A program made the position numbers and the translations under genes. The notes beneath the pieces were generated by a model. That model saw nothing but the letters and a program-made list of their open reading frames with translations. It had not been told where the DNA came from and did no database searches. Below, piece by piece: positions 16,673 through 25,605 of a DNA stretch of 64,000 bases. Source of the stretch: Actinomycetaceae bacterium. Lineage in GTDB: Bacteria > Actinomycetota > Actinomycetes > Actinomycetales > Actinomycetaceae. Numbering within the stretch: the first letter of the stretch is position 1; every line of letters starts with the position of its first letter. The stretch spans positions 62,001 through 126,000 of the forward strand of contig JAUNVG010000001.1 of NCBI GenBank assembly GCA_030537735.1. The letters run 5' to 3'.

Positions 16673-17686
16673 TTACTCCTTTTCCTGCGGTTTGGGGGCG
16701 GTAGATGAGCGGACAATTAGTTCGGGGCTAAAGAGCAACGAGGACGTGGGGGACTTTTCTCCGGCAATGGACTGCAGCAAGGTGGTGACCGCGGCTTGGG
16801 CGATGCGCGCTACCGGTTGGCGCACGGTGGTTAGGGGCGGGTCGGTGAACGCGGTGAGGGCGGTACCGTCGTAGCCGACCACGGATACGTCCTCGGGAAC
16901 GCGTAGTCCGCGGCTGCGTACCTGGTAGATAGCGCCGATAGCCATCAGGTCGGAGGTGGCGATAATGGCGCTAACGCCGGAATCTAGTAGTTCTTCGGCG
17001 CAGGCTTGCCCGCCTTCAATGGTGAAAAGTGATTGCGCCACCAGCGGCTCGCTTTCGGGAAGGAGCCGTCGTAAAGCTGTGGTGTAGGTTTTCACCTTGG
17101 TGCTGATGGGGACGAAACGTGATGGTCCGATTGCCAGGCCGATGCGGGTGTGCCCCAGGGACACCAGGTGTTCGAGGGCGCGGTTAGTGGCATCGGCGTC
17201 GTCGCAGGCGAAGGAGGGCGCCGCGATGGCGGGGTTGGGGCCGTTAATGGTGACGAAAGGAATGTCTGCCAGGTCGTGGTAGCGCTTGGGGTCGGCGTTG
17301 AGGTCGGCGTGCAGGCCGGAGACGAAGATGATGCCGGCGACGCCTCTTTCGGTGAGGATGCGCACGTACTCGTCTTCGGTTACGCCTCCGGGGCTTTGGG
17401 TGCAAAGTAGGGGGACCCAGCCGGCGGTGGAGAGGTGGCGTTCAAGTTCTTGCACATACATGGGGAAGATGGGGTTGGACAGTTCGGGCACTACCAGTCC
17501 CACCATGCCGGAAGAGCGCGCGGAAACCGAGTCGGGGCGGGCGTAGCCGAGGACGTCTAGGGCCGCTAGTACTTGGCGGCGTGTTTGTTCGGAGACCACG
17601 GATTTGCCGTTGAGTACACGGGAAACGGTGGCGGTCGATACGTTGGCGTGTCGAGCGACGTCGCTTAACTTCACTCGTGCGGTCAT
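16673..17686 (-). CDS. LacI-family repressor of the maltodextrin locus (MalR-like)
   Basis: A sugar-responsive DNA-binding repressor. From ATG at 17686 it has 337 residues: an N-terminal helix-turn-helix (VKLSDVARHANVSTATVSRV), the hinge region, and a periplasmic-binding-protein-like ligand domain (GLVVPELSNPIFPMYVQELE to VGYDGTALTAFTDPPLTTV). A GAGGAG ribosome site lies about 8 bases before this ATG; the frame is open to 17719. It is divergent from malE, and LacI-type palindromes lie in the shared promoter, so autoregulation and control of malEFG are likely. The inducing sugar is inferred from the neighbours. Confidence 0.93.
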   Translation of the reverse strand: MTARVKLSDVARHANVSTATVSRVLNGKSVVSEQTRRQVLAALDVLGYARPDSVSARSSGMVGLVVPELSNPIFPMYVQELERHLSTAGWVPLLCTQSPGGVTEDEYVRILTERGVAGIIFVSGLHADLNADPKRYHDLADIPFVTINGPNPAIAAPSFACDDADATNRALEHLVSLGHTRIGLAIGPSRFVPISTKVKTYTTALRRLLPESEPLVAQSLFTIEGGQACAEELLDSGVSAIIATSDLMAIGAIYQVRSRGLRVPEDVSVVGYDGTALTAFTDPPLTTVRQPVARIAQAAVTTLLQSIAGEKSPTSSLLFSPELIVRSSTAPKPQEKE

Positions 17687-17753
17687 TGCGCCTACTCCTC
17701 GTCGGGTAGAAAGAGCCATTAAGAATCAAGTGTAACGGAAGTCACGTAAGAAA

Positions 17754-17788
17754 TGAAAACGAGTGAAAACGCTTGCAAGGATTTGCAA
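17754..17788. promoter_or_regulatory. LacI-type operators before malE
   Basis: TGAAAACGCTTGCA (17764-17777) is a near-palindrome centred on CG, the LacI-family pattern. A second site, TTGCAAGGATTTGCAA (17773-17788), overlaps it, and an extra half-site TGAAAACG lies at 17754-17761. The sites cover the -35 of malE, so binding would block transcription. The divergent LacI gene is the likely binder. Confidence 0.75.
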
Positions 17789-17801
17789 GTTGTCGTAGCC
17801 T
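17773..17801 (+). promoter_or_regulatory. malE promoter
   Basis: -35 TTGCAA (17773-17778), 17-base spacer, -10 TAGCCT (17796-17801). The -35 is inside the LacI-type operator. Confidence 0.6.
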
Positions 17802-17866
17802 TTCATTGACAGACCCCCGTAAAACCGCGGGAGTCCGTGTAAGAACTACCAAACAGGGAGTTACAC

Positions 17867-19096
17867 ATGCGACGGAGCATAGCGGGCATCGCAGCCCTAT
17901 CCTTAACCTTCTCACTGGCCGCTTGCGGTGGGAACAACGAAAGCAAACCAGCCAGCGACGGCGAAACCACAGCCGCCGGAGCGGGACAGAAAATCACCGT
18001 GTGGGTTGACGAAACCCGCATCGGACCGGTGAAAGCCGCCGCCGAAAAATTCGAAGCCGACACCGGCGCCAAAGTCGAAACCGTAACTAAGAACTTCGAC
18101 GACATCCGCGCCGACTTCAACAGCCAAGTGCCCACCGGCAAAGGCCCCGACATCACCGTAGGCGCCCACGACTGGCTGGGTGAACTCACCAAGAACGGGG
18201 TAGTAGCCCCCACCGAACTAGGGGAGAAAGCCTCGGAGTTTTCCGAAGTAGCAGTGGAAGCCTTCACCTACGACGGCAAAGTCTACGGCGTACCCTACGC
18301 GGTAGAGAACATCGGCCTGATCCGCAACACCGAACTGGCCCCCAACGCTCCCGCCACCTTCGACGAAATGGTGCAGATGGGTAAGGACGCTGGAACCAAG
18401 TACCCGTTCCTAATCCAGGTAGATGCCAAGGGCGACCCCTACACCATGGCTCCCTTCCAAAACTCCTTCGGCGCCACGGTCTTTAAGCAAAAGGACGACG
18501 GGTCCTACACCAGCGAGCTGAACATGGGTGGCGACAACGGGCACGCCTTTGCTAACTGGCTGAAAGAAAACGGTAAGGAAGGCACCGGCGTGCTTTCTAC
18601 CTCCATCACCTACGACATCGCGGTGGAACAGTTCAAGCAAGGTAACTCCCCCTTCATCGTGGGCGGACCGTGGATGCTCGAACAGTTCAAGGACCTGAAG
18701 ATCGCAGTGGACCCGATCCCCACCTCCGGTTCGCAGACCGCTTCACCCTTCGTAGGTGTGCAGGGCTTCTACGTGAACGCTAAGTCTCCTAACGCGCTGC
18801 TGGCCAACCAGTTCCTGCTCAACTACATCGGCTCCGAAGACATCCAGGTGCAGATGTACGAAGCCGGCAACCGCACCCCCGCGCTGAAGGCCGCAGCAGA
18901 AAAGGTCAAGTCTGACCCGATCGCAGCTGGTTTCGCCAAGGTCGCAGAAAACGCTGTCCCCATGCCGTCCATTCCGGAAATGGGTGAAGTGTGGAACTTC
19001 TGGGGCGTAACCGAAGCGCAAATCATTAACGGCGAAGTTGACCCCGCCACCGCTTGGGACAAGATGATCGCAGATATCGAAGCTGCCATTAAGTAA
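17867..19096 (+). CDS. malE: Maltose/maltodextrin ABC transporter substrate-binding lipoprotein
   Basis: Extracellular receptor of a carbohydrate uptake (CUT1) importer. Of 409 residues, the first 20 form a lipoprotein signal ending in SLAACGG, with the acylated Cys in that lipobox. The mature sequence has the family pattern ITVWVDETR, AAAEKFEADTGAKVE, GPDITVGAHDWLGEL and VPYAVENIGL, and it resembles E. coli MalE in its arrangement. Ribosome site GGGAG precedes the ATG. It is the first gene of malEFG, under LacI-type operators. Expression is probably highest for this gene because a strong hairpin follows it. Maltose-type sugar is inferred from the alpha-glucosidase next door. Confidence 0.93.
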   Translation: MRRSIAGIAALSLTFSLAACGGNNESKPASDGETTAAGAGQKITVWVDETRIGPVKAAAEKFEADTGAKVETVTKNFDDIRADFNSQVPTGKGPDITVGAHDWLGELTKNGVVAPTELGEKASEFSEVAVEAFTYDGKVYGVPYAVENIGLIRNTELAPNAPATFDEMVQMGKDAGTKYPFLIQVDAKGDPYTMAPFQNSFGATVFKQKDDGSYTSELNMGGDNGHAFANWLKENGKEGTGVLSTSITYDIAVEQFKQGNSPFIVGGPWMLEQFKDLKIAVDPIPTSGSQTASPFVGVQGFYVNAKSPNALLANQFLLNYIGSEDIQVQMYEAGNRTPALKAAAEKVKSDPIAAGFAKVAENAVPMPSIPEMGEVWNFWGVTEAQIINGEVDPATAWDKMIADIEAAIK

Positions 19097-19104
19097 ACCC
19101 CTAA

Positions 19105-19136
19105 CGCAGGGCGGGCCCGACCGGGCTCGCCCTGCG
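19105..19136 (+). terminator. malE-malF intercistronic hairpin
   Basis: CGCAGGGCG (19105-19113) pairs with CGCCCTGCG (19128-19136), with an inner GCCC/GGGC stem. No U-run follows. Such a hairpin is expected to protect malE mRNA or to reduce read-through, so that the receptor exceeds the permeases. Confidence 0.6.
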
Positions 19137-19158
19137 GCGGTATCAGAAAGCTTTAACG

Positions 19159-20754
19159 ATGTCTACAAACACATCTATGCCGGCCCCAGAAAGGGCCCGC
19201 CGCGCGCGCGATTCCCACGCCACCGCCACCGGCAAAGGCTTCCTCATCAAACTGTTCTTGATGATGCTGATCGACGCCCTGGGTGTCTACATCCTGCTGT
19301 CAGCCTGGGCCGCGAACCAAACCACGCTGCTGGTGGTAATGGCGCTAATCCTCATCGCCATCAACGTAGTGTACTTCTCCAAACGTATGCTACCGATGAA
19401 ATACCTAGTCCCCGGACTGGTGTTCCTACTTATCTACCAAGTATTCGTAGTGGGCTACACCGGGTTCGTGGCTTTCACCAACTACGGTGACGGTCACAAC
19501 TCCGACAAGGCCGACGCCATCACCGCTATCTTGGCGCAGAACCAGCGGCGGGTGGAAGGCTCCGCCGCCATGCCGCTGCAGGTAGTGGAAAAAGGCTCCA
19601 AGCTCGGTTTCGCGGTGATTGATGAAAACACCGTGAAAGTCGGTAGCGCGGACCAACCGCTCACGGAAGCTCCCAAGGCCAAAGTCGAAGGCGGGCGCAT
19701 CACCGATGTACCTGGCTGGGATGTGCTGGCGGTGGGCGACGTCCTCGCCCGACAAAAGGAAGTCACCGACCTGAAGGTACCGGTTTCTGACGATCCCAAT
19801 GACGGTGCCATCGGCACCCAGGACGCCATGACCGGATACGCCTACGTTCCGCAGATGCAATACGACGCGGCCAGCGACACCCTTACCGACACCAGCGACG
19901 GGAAGGTCTACCGGCCCAACTCCAACGGTAACTTTGAAGCCGAGGACGGCACCGTCCTCCCCACCGGTTGGCGCGTATTCACCGGCGTGGAAAACTTCAC
20001 CACTGCTTTCGGTGATGCCCGCTACTCCGGGCCGTTCTTGAAAGTGCTGGTGTGGACCTTCGCTTTCGCTTTCTTGTCGGTAGCTTCCACCTTCTTCCTA
20101 GGATTGTTCTTCGCCATCGTCATGAACGACGAACGCATGAAGGGACGCAAGATCTACCGCACCCTCATGCTTCTTCCTTACGCCTTCCCCGCGTTCTTGT
20201 CGGCGCTGCTATTTAAAGGCATGCTCAACACCGACTTCGGGTTCATTAACCAAACGCTGCTGGGGGGAGCGGGGATTGAATGGCTAAACGATCCGTGGCT
20301 GGCGAAACTATCAATCCTGGCGGTGAACTTGTGGATGGGATTCCCATACATGTTCCTCATCTGCACAGGTGCTTTACAGGCCATCCCCGATGACGTGATT
20401 GAAGCCGCCACCATGGACGGCGCTTCGCGTTTGCGTACCTTCACCTCCGTGACCATGCCGCTACTGCTAGTGGCAGTGGCACCACTGTTGATTTCTTCCT
20501 TCGCGTTCAACTTCAACAACTTCAACCTGGTTTACATGCTCACCGGCGGCGGGCCGCGTTTCACAGACACCTCCGCACCGGTGGGAGCCACCGACATCCT
20601 CATTTCCATGGTGTACTCCGTGGCGGGGCTTGACGGTGGGGCCGCGAAGAACTACGGATTAGCATCCGCCCTGTCCATAATCATCTTCTTGATTGTCGCC
20701 ACCATTTCGGTGATTTCCTTCAAGAAGACCCGTTCGCTGGAGGAGATTAACTGA
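19159..20754 (+). CDS. malF: Maltodextrin ABC transporter permease, MalF type
   Basis: One of two membrane subunits of the importer. It is long (531 residues) because a large extracytoplasmic loop of roughly 160 residues is inserted between the N-terminal membrane helices and the core, as in the P2 loop of E. coli MalF, which contacts the binding protein. The core has about six helices and the EAA loop VIEAATMDGASRLRTFTSVTMP that docks the ATPase. An Arg-rich hydrophilic segment precedes the first helix. It is followed by malG after one base. Confidence 0.93.
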   Translation: MSTNTSMPAPERARRARDSHATATGKGFLIKLFLMMLIDALGVYILLSAWAANQTTLLVVMALILIAINVVYFSKRMLPMKYLVPGLVFLLIYQVFVVGYTGFVAFTNYGDGHNSDKADAITAILAQNQRRVEGSAAMPLQVVEKGSKLGFAVIDENTVKVGSADQPLTEAPKAKVEGGRITDVPGWDVLAVGDVLARQKEVTDLKVPVSDDPNDGAIGTQDAMTGYAYVPQMQYDAASDTLTDTSDGKVYRPNSNGNFEAEDGTVLPTGWRVFTGVENFTTAFGDARYSGPFLKVLVWTFAFAFLSVASTFFLGLFFAIVMNDERMKGRKIYRTLMLLPYAFPAFLSALLFKGMLNTDFGFINQTLLGGAGIEWLNDPWLAKLSILAVNLWMGFPYMFLICTGALQAIPDDVIEAATMDGASRLRTFTSVTMPLLLVAVAPLLISSFAFNFNNFNLVYMLTGGGPRFTDTSAPVGATDILISMVYSVAGLDGGAAKNYGLASALSIIIFLIVATISVISFKKTRSLEEIN

Positions 20755-20755
20755 C

Positions 20756-21760
20756 ATGGCGCAAAATACTCCTAACCTCAACCATAAAAACCACCCTGAA
20801 CAGGCTGGGAAGGAAACCGGTGGCGCCACTGCGGTGGCCAACGCCGTGGCTACCCCGGTAGCGGCCGCAGTCGCTGAAAACGCGGCGCCGAAGGTGCGGG
20901 AAGCAAACCAAATGTCACGAGCCCGCTGGTGGTCAGACATTGGATGGCGCCACGTCGTGGGTGTACTAGCGGTACTGTATTCGGTTTTCCCCATCCTCTA
21001 CATCCTGTCGGCGGCATTGAACTCCGCAGGCACCATGACCGGGTCGAATACCCTCTTTAACGACTTCACCCTGTCGAACTTCGCTGCCTTAAGTGAAACC
21101 TCATTTTGGCAGTGGATGTTAAACACCCTCTTTATCGGGGTGGTTACGTCAGTGGGGACCGTGCTGATGGGCGCGGCAGCGGCCTACGCTTTCTCCCGTT
21201 TCCGCTTCACCGGGCGGCGCGTGGGATTAATGTCGCTGCTGGTGATCCAAATGTTCCCCCAGCTACTGGCATTCGTGTCCATCTTCTTGCTGCTATTGAC
21301 GCTGGGAGACGCCGTGCCCTGGCTCGGCTTGGACAGCCGCATCGCGCTGATCTGCGTCTACCTCGGTGGCGCACTTGGGGTCAACACCTTCCTCATGTAC
21401 GGGTTCTTCAACACCATCCCCGCCTCCTTGGATGAAGCCGCGAAGATTGACGGTGCCTCTCACGCGCAGATTTTCTGGACGATTATTCTGCGCCTGGTGG
21501 CTCCGATCTTGGCGGTAGTGGGATTGCTATCTTTCATCTCCACTTTCAACGACTTCATCTTGGCGCGGGTGATTTTGCAATCCGAACACAACTGGACGGT
21601 GGCGGTAGGCATGTACCAGTGGGTATCTGACCGCTTAGACGCTAACTGGGGGCTATTCGCCGCCGGGGCGCTAATCGCCGCACTACCGATCCTGGCGCTG
21701 TTCCTATTCCTGCAAAAGTACATTGTCTCTGGCCTTACGGCTGGTTCAGTCAAGGGGTAG
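20756..21760 (+). CDS. malG: Maltodextrin ABC transporter permease, MalG type
   Basis: Second membrane subunit, 334 residues. An unusual Ala/Val-rich and Asn-rich N-terminal extension of ~55 residues precedes the first membrane helix. Six helices follow, and the EAA loop SLDEAAKIDGASHAQIFWTIILR is present. The C-terminus ends in KYIVSGLTAGSVKG, the typical MalG tail. The operon ends here at a strong terminator; no ATPase gene is present, so a shared MsiK-type ATPase encoded elsewhere is likely (known for actinobacterial CUT1 importers). Confidence 0.93.
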   Translation: MAQNTPNLNHKNHPEQAGKETGGATAVANAVATPVAAAVAENAAPKVREANQMSRARWWSDIGWRHVVGVLAVLYSVFPILYILSAALNSAGTMTGSNTLFNDFTLSNFAALSETSFWQWMLNTLFIGVVTSVGTVLMGAAAAYAFSRFRFTGRRVGLMSLLVIQMFPQLLAFVSIFLLLLTLGDAVPWLGLDSRIALICVYLGGALGVNTFLMYGFFNTIPASLDEAAKIDGASHAQIFWTIILRLVAPILAVVGLLSFISTFNDFILARVILQSEHNWTVAVGMYQWVSDRLDANWGLFAAGALIAALPILALFLFLQKYIVSGLTAGSVKG

Positions 21761-21811
21761 GCAAACAACACCATGCTCACTGCGCCTGAGGGTGAGGTGA
21801 GCTAAGCGAGG

Positions 21812-21848
21812 GGCGGGGTAGCTGTCAGTAGCTACCCCGCCTCCTTTT
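21812..21848 (+). terminator. Intrinsic terminator of malEFG
   Basis: GGCGGGGTAGCT (21812-21823) pairs perfectly with AGCTACCCCGCC (21830-21841) around a 6-base loop, followed by TCCTTTT. Confidence 0.9.
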
Positions 21849-21972
21849 AAGTAGTGCCGATGCCTGCGCCACTGGCGCGGCTTTCCCCTTTAGTAGTGTG
21901 GGCGCCGACGCCACTGGCAACGCCGGTGGAACCGTAAATCATGGTAGGGGAAATTAATCACACCCCTCTGAT

Positions 21973-22001
21973 TTGGTTCCCTCGCTTGAACTTGATAAAG
22001 T
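21973..22001 (+). promoter_or_regulatory. tRNA-Asn promoter
   Basis: -35 TTGGTT (21973-21978), 17-base spacer, -10 TAAAGT (21996-22001); the tRNA begins 17 bases later. Confidence 0.55.
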
Positions 22002-22018
22002 CATATCCGCAAACGCAT

Positions 22019-22363
<345 letters not shown>

Positions 22364-22369
22364 AATTTA

Positions 22370-22375
22370 ATGATA
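22370..22375 (-). promoter_or_regulatory. Leaderless -10 box of HTH copy 1
   Basis: TATCAT on the minus strand, 6 bases before the ATG at 22363. No ribosome site is present. Confidence 0.45.
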
Positions 22376-22454
22376 TGCGATAAACGCTTAAGATGTACGA
22401 TGTCGGCTAAGGCTGGGCAGCCTGTCGTGAGGTGGGGTAGCTGTTAACGAATGC

Positions 22455-22515
22455 TTGTTAGATCGAGTCCGACCGTGGAATCAAGCCTCAGCGCCACGTG
22501 AAAACGTGGCGTTTT
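22455..22515 (+). repeat. Partial tRNA-Asn 3' end plus terminator, copy R1
   Basis: About 61 bases nearly identical to R2 at 23759-23820 (about 57 of 62 aligned positions). The first ~27 bases resemble the T-arm and 3' acceptor strand of tRNA-Asn with several changes. The rest is the hairpin CGCCACGT-GAAA-ACGTGGCG followed by TTTT (22492-22515). It probably marks an old attachment site. Confidence 0.85.
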
Positions 22516-22765
22516 GCATATTAGGTGGTTCCTGGACTAAATCCACCACAGAAAGCCCTAGGGCGTTGGCCACCCTATCTAGCTCCGCTAGTTGCCAAGG
22601 TGTAACGCCGCGCCATCGCTTCGTTATTGCCCCTTGGCTCATTCCGAGGAGCTTACCTAGCTGCACTTGCGTATATCCAAGCCGCGCAGCTTCCGCGCGG
22701 ATGTTTGAAGCCACTATGTCAGCAGTAGTAAATCTTGGGCTTTCCGGTACAGTTTTAGCGCTCAT
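22481..22765 (-). CDS. Small HTH DNA-binding protein, copy 2
   Basis: 94 residues, paralogue of the gene at 22052-22363. Both share the frame IVAxNIRAEAARxGY, a helix-turn-helix with LGMSQ and an RW pair, and an ELDxVAxxLG helix, spaced identically. As with copy 1, the 3' end runs into a tRNA-Asn-derived repeat (R1). A TAATGT box lies 6 bases before the ATG. The repeated arrangement (tRNA 3' end, hairpin, HTH gene) suggests two successive insertions of related elements. It is likely a regulator of element maintenance; this is inference. Confidence 0.75.
   Translation of the reverse strand: MSAKTVPESPRFTTADIVASNIRAEAARLGYTQVQLGKLLGMSQGAITKRWRGVTPWQLAELDRVANALGLSVVDLVQEPPNMQNATFSRGAEA
22492..22515 (+). 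terminator. Intrinsic terminator in repeat R1
   Basis: An 8-bp perfect stem with a GAAA tetraloop and a T-run. It overlaps the 3' end of HTH copy 2 on the other strand. Confidence 0.8.
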
Positions 22766-22771
22766 ATTTTT

Positions 22772-22777
22772 ACATTA
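22772..22777 (-). promoter_or_regulatory. Leaderless -10 box of HTH copy 2
   Basis: TAATGT on the minus strand, 6 bases before the ATG at 22765. No ribosome site is present. Confidence 0.45.
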
Positions 22778-23022
22778 GTCGAAAAAACCCTAAATGCTCA
22801 CATAGTAGTGTGCGATACTCCAAACCATTAGTCTCTGCGCCGCCAGGCTGAGGCGATCCTTCTCAAATGTAGATGTCGTAAGCGGATTTTGGGCGTGCAT
22901 CGTTTGAGATCTGCGGTTGTAAGGGGTGGAGTACGAACGATTCGGTGCATCTTGTCGCACTGGGATCGCTCCTACCTATAACTCTATGGGAGCAGCCATG
23001 GCTTGGATTAGGTGGGTAATGT

Positions 23023-23472
23023 TCACTCTTTTCGATGTGTGGATATGCTTACGCCTGTCAAACGCGAGAGCCAATAACGGAACGTTGCCCATCGTATTCT
23101 GACGGGGTGAACTCGACCCGTCTCAAGATTCAGATCCACTATGTATCCGCGCCGGTGATACCCAAAAGGTCTGTGATACACGCGAACAACCGGATTATCT
23201 GACAGGGGACGAAGCACGTAGGTTAGCGTTCCTCCTCTTTCAAGGATTCTTGCCGCTGTCATTCGAATGGCCGTGCAATTCTTTCTTGGCTCAAGAACCA
23301 CGTCCCATGCGCCGCCCTCACCTAGCCAAACCAGACTCACCACAAATAGGCCATCATGCTCCAGCTTGTCCACATGAAGCATGCCGGAAGGAGAATTCCT
23401 GGTCTTACGAACCTCCCACCACAAAGCTGCAAAAGCAATCAAAATACCAATAAATTCCCAATCAACTTTCAT
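23023..23472 (-). CDS. Unknown membrane-anchored accessory protein
   Basis: From ATG at 23472 the product has 149 residues: one N-terminal hydrophobic segment (WEFIGILIAFAALWWEV, about residues 4-20) and a basic, strand-rich remainder containing VVSLVWLGEGGAWDVVLEP and a C-terminal RIRWATFRYWLSRL stretch. The N-in single-anchor layout is reminiscent of small phage or island membrane proteins. I do not recognise the family. The frame is open to 23721, but the upstream part is Cys/Ser-rich and looks non-coding. No clear ribosome site precedes the ATG, so the start is uncertain. It lies inside the tRNA-Asn micro-island. Confidence 0.55.
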   Translation of the reverse strand: MKVDWEFIGILIAFAALWWEVRKTRNSPSGMLHVDKLEHDGLFVVSLVWLGEGGAWDVVLEPRKNCTAIRMTAARILERGGTLTYVLRPLSDNPVVRVYHRPFGYHRRGYIVDLNLETGRVHPVRIRWATFRYWLSRLTGVSISTHRKE

Positions 23473-23758
23473 CCGAGAAGTCTGGCATATTCGAGGAGGA
23501 AATATGAACACCGATGACACGGGCATTCGCGATCTGCTGGTGAAGGAGAATGTTTCCATGCAGCGACGGGTGTGCGCTGTACAACCGCATAATTCAAGCG
23601 CTATCAACTCGTAGGAGATAGAGGGCCTGGCAGAAATGTCATTGGAGTTCTGCAAAATAGCAGATACTTGCGTAAAGGGGGCTGACGTACCCAAGGCTGC
23701 TAACGTGCATCCGCACATCAAAACCGGAAGTGGGAGCGCTGGAGTGTAAAATTATTGG

Positions 23759-23820
23759 TTGTTAGATCGAGTCCAACCGCGGGAGCCAAGCCTCAGCGCC
23801 ACGTGAAAACGTGGCGTTTT
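23759..23820 (+). repeat. Partial tRNA-Asn 3' end plus terminator, copy R2
   Basis: Second copy of the R1 repeat. The segment 23757-23785 matches tRNA-Asn 22062-22090 at 27 of 29 bases, but no D-arm or anticodon arm precedes it, so it is not a functional tRNA. It marks the right edge of the micro-island. Confidence 0.87.
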
Positions 23821-23821
23821 T
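23797..23821 (+). terminator. Intrinsic terminator in repeat R2
   Basis: CGCCACGT-GAAA-ACGTGGCG followed by five T. Identical to the hairpin in R1. Confidence 0.8.
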
Positions 23822-23822
23822 G

Positions 23823-24983
23823 CTATTGCTGAGACTGCTGGGGCAACTCTAACCCAATCAGAGCCGGGGTCGCGTCCGGGCCCGCAATCAGCTGCCAGTA
23901 GTAAACCCCCAGCACCAGTTGCTCCGCCGGGAAGGAAAGACCGCGGCTCGATGGTGCCTGCGGTAGCTTCAGCTCCGGAGCAGCGGTGAAAAGCTCCAAG
24001 TTAGAGGCCGCTAACAGCTGCTGCAAAGCGGTAACAGAATCTGTTTGCCCGGCCTCGCTGTCACTTAGGTGGGCGCTAAAAGCAGAAGCGCACGTACCTA
24101 CCCGCGTATCGGTAGCTCCAGCTTGCAGGGCCTGGCCGATACTGTTGGCTAGCTGATCAACCTGGGCGCGGGAGTAAAACTTCGCAGCCGAAGGGCCCGC
24201 GCCAGCGTCGTAGCTGCCAGTCCAGTGCGGCAGTAAGTCCTGTACGCAGTCCCAATCACGCAGCGCGCGCGAGACGGCCGCATCCGGTGAAGGGGTCAGT
24301 TCAAAAGTAGACGGCTGCGCGGGGGAGGGGGAAGGCAAAGCCATCTGCTCGGGAAGTTCCAAGGAGGAGGCCTGTTCGAACCACGCATCCAGATCATCTT
24401 GGGGAATCTGCGCAGCTGCAGCCAGGGCGAAACTATCAGCCACCCTTCCCATAGCGGCGGCCGCCACCAAGGGGCGAGTAGCGGAATCAACTTGGGCAGC
24501 CATCCGCAGATCCGTTACCGCTGAAGTTATGCCTTGACGTACCAGCTCAGTTACCTGCGGCTCAACCGGGGGAATCGGGGCAAGAGTTTGGGCGTTATCT
24601 GGCGTGCCCTGGGGCCAGGGCTGCCACAGCCCTCCCACCGCCTGGATGCGGGCTTCGCAGTTATCCGCAAACCGGGTCACCGCGTCTTGACAGGCAGGGC
24701 AGTCCGAGGCGGAAGAATCGGTAGTCCACTTATCTAAAGCATCCGCCAGTGCCTGATCGTGGCGCGCTATCGACTGGTGGGCGAACTGTTCAGCTGACAG
24801 CTGCGGTAGGGTGGCGGGAGCGTCTTCAAGGTAGATGCCGGCGGCCTCCAGGGACGAACACCCCGTTAATAAAAGGCCCGTGGCCGCCAGTGCCACAGCT
24901 GTCTTGCTCAGACGCCGGCCGGCAGCTTTCGCTGCTAACTGGAAGATAGTTTTACGCTTAAAAGTAAATACGTCAGAAGACAC
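23823..24983 (-). CDS. DUF4439-type ferritin-like lipoprotein
   Basis: A secreted lipoprotein of about 386 residues (from the GTG at 24983). The signal contains GRRLSKTAVALAATGLLLTGC with a lipobox Cys. Two ferritin-like helical segments follow: one with FAHQSIARHDQALADAL, the other with SRALRDWDCVQDLLPHW and the C-terminal EQLVLGVYYWQLIAG. Paired Cys (DCPACQD) occur early in the mature part. A DUF4439 gene divergent from rimP is a known actinobacterial arrangement. The start is uncertain: an ATG at 25067 follows a TATCGT box by 7 bases, but would give an over-long signal peptide. The biochemical role of the family is not known. Confidence 0.75.
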   Translation of the reverse strand: MSSDVFTFKRKTIFQLAAKAAGRRLSKTAVALAATGLLLTGCSSLEAAGIYLEDAPATLPQLSAEQFAHQSIARHDQALADALDKWTTDSSASDCPACQDAVTRFADNCEARIQAVGGLWQPWPQGTPDNAQTLAPIPPVEPQVTELVRQGITSAVTDLRMAAQVDSATRPLVAAAAMGRVADSFALAAAAQIPQDDLDAWFEQASSLELPEQMALPSPSPAQPSTFELTPSPDAAVSRALRDWDCVQDLLPHWTGSYDAGAGPSAAKFYSRAQVDQLANSIGQALQAGATDTRVGTCASAFSAHLSDSEAGQTDSVTALQQLLAASNLELFTAAPELKLPQAPSSRGLSFPAEQLVLGVYYWQLIAGPDATPALIGLELPQQSQQ

Positions 24984-25132
24984 CTGCCCGCTTAGGCGAG
25001 CCTTCGCCGCCCGGGAGGTGTCGGTGTGCGTTGCGCACCTAAAATCTTGCATAATGGGTAACCACATCACTATTACGATAATCGCACGTATTAGTTGCGA
25101 AGAACGTTGCCCGCGCCACGTCAGGAGGAGTT

Positions 25133-25603
25133 GTGAGTAAAACATCAGTGGCCCCCGCGGTGAAAACCCTGGTAGAGCCACTAGTTAGCGAAGCTGGACT
25201 GTACCTGGAAGATATCTACGTCTCAGCCAACGCCGGTTTAGTGCGCATAACGGTGGATCTTCCCGACGGGCCAGGAGCAGTGGACTCCGACACCCTCAAC
25301 CAGCTCACGCGCGCTATCTCAACGGCCTTAGACGAAGCCGACCCGATTGAAAACGCCTACACCCTGGAAGTATCAACCCCCGGGGCAGAACGGCAACTTA
25401 CCCAGCCTCGTCACTACCGGCGCTGCTTGGGGCGCAAGATTAGAGTCAAAACCGCCGAAGGGCAGAAGATGGAAGGGCGCGTGCTGGAAGCCGACGAGCA
25501 TCAAGTTACTATTGAACTTGACGGAGGAGATAAAACCAGCGTGCCTATTGATAAAATCACTAAGGCTCGGTCCCAAGTAGAATTCAACCCAGGCGGAGAG
25601 TGA
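25133..25603 (+). CDS. rimP: Ribosome maturation factor RimP
   Basis: Helps assemble the 30S subunit. It has 156 residues: an N-terminal alpha/beta domain (LVSEAGLYLEDIYV, ITVDLPDGPGAVDSDTLNQLTRAIS, YTLEVSTPGAERQL) and a C-terminal SH3-like barrel (GRKIRVKTAEGQKMEGRVLEADEHQVTIEL). GTG start with an AGGAGGAG ribosome site. The stop overlaps the nusA initiation region. It opens the long rimP-nusA-infB-rbfA translation/transcription cluster. Confidence 0.96.
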   Translation: MSKTSVAPAVKTLVEPLVSEAGLYLEDIYVSANAGLVRITVDLPDGPGAVDSDTLNQLTRAISTALDEADPIENAYTLEVSTPGAERQLTQPRHYRRCLGRKIRVKTAEGQKMEGRVLEADEHQVTIELDGGDKTSVPIDKITKARSQVEFNPGGE

Positions 25604-25605
25604 GG

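Noticed and set aside
23757..23790. Second functional tRNA-Asn
   Set aside because: Only the T-arm and 3' acceptor strand are present; no D-arm, anticodon arm or 5' acceptor strand precedes it.
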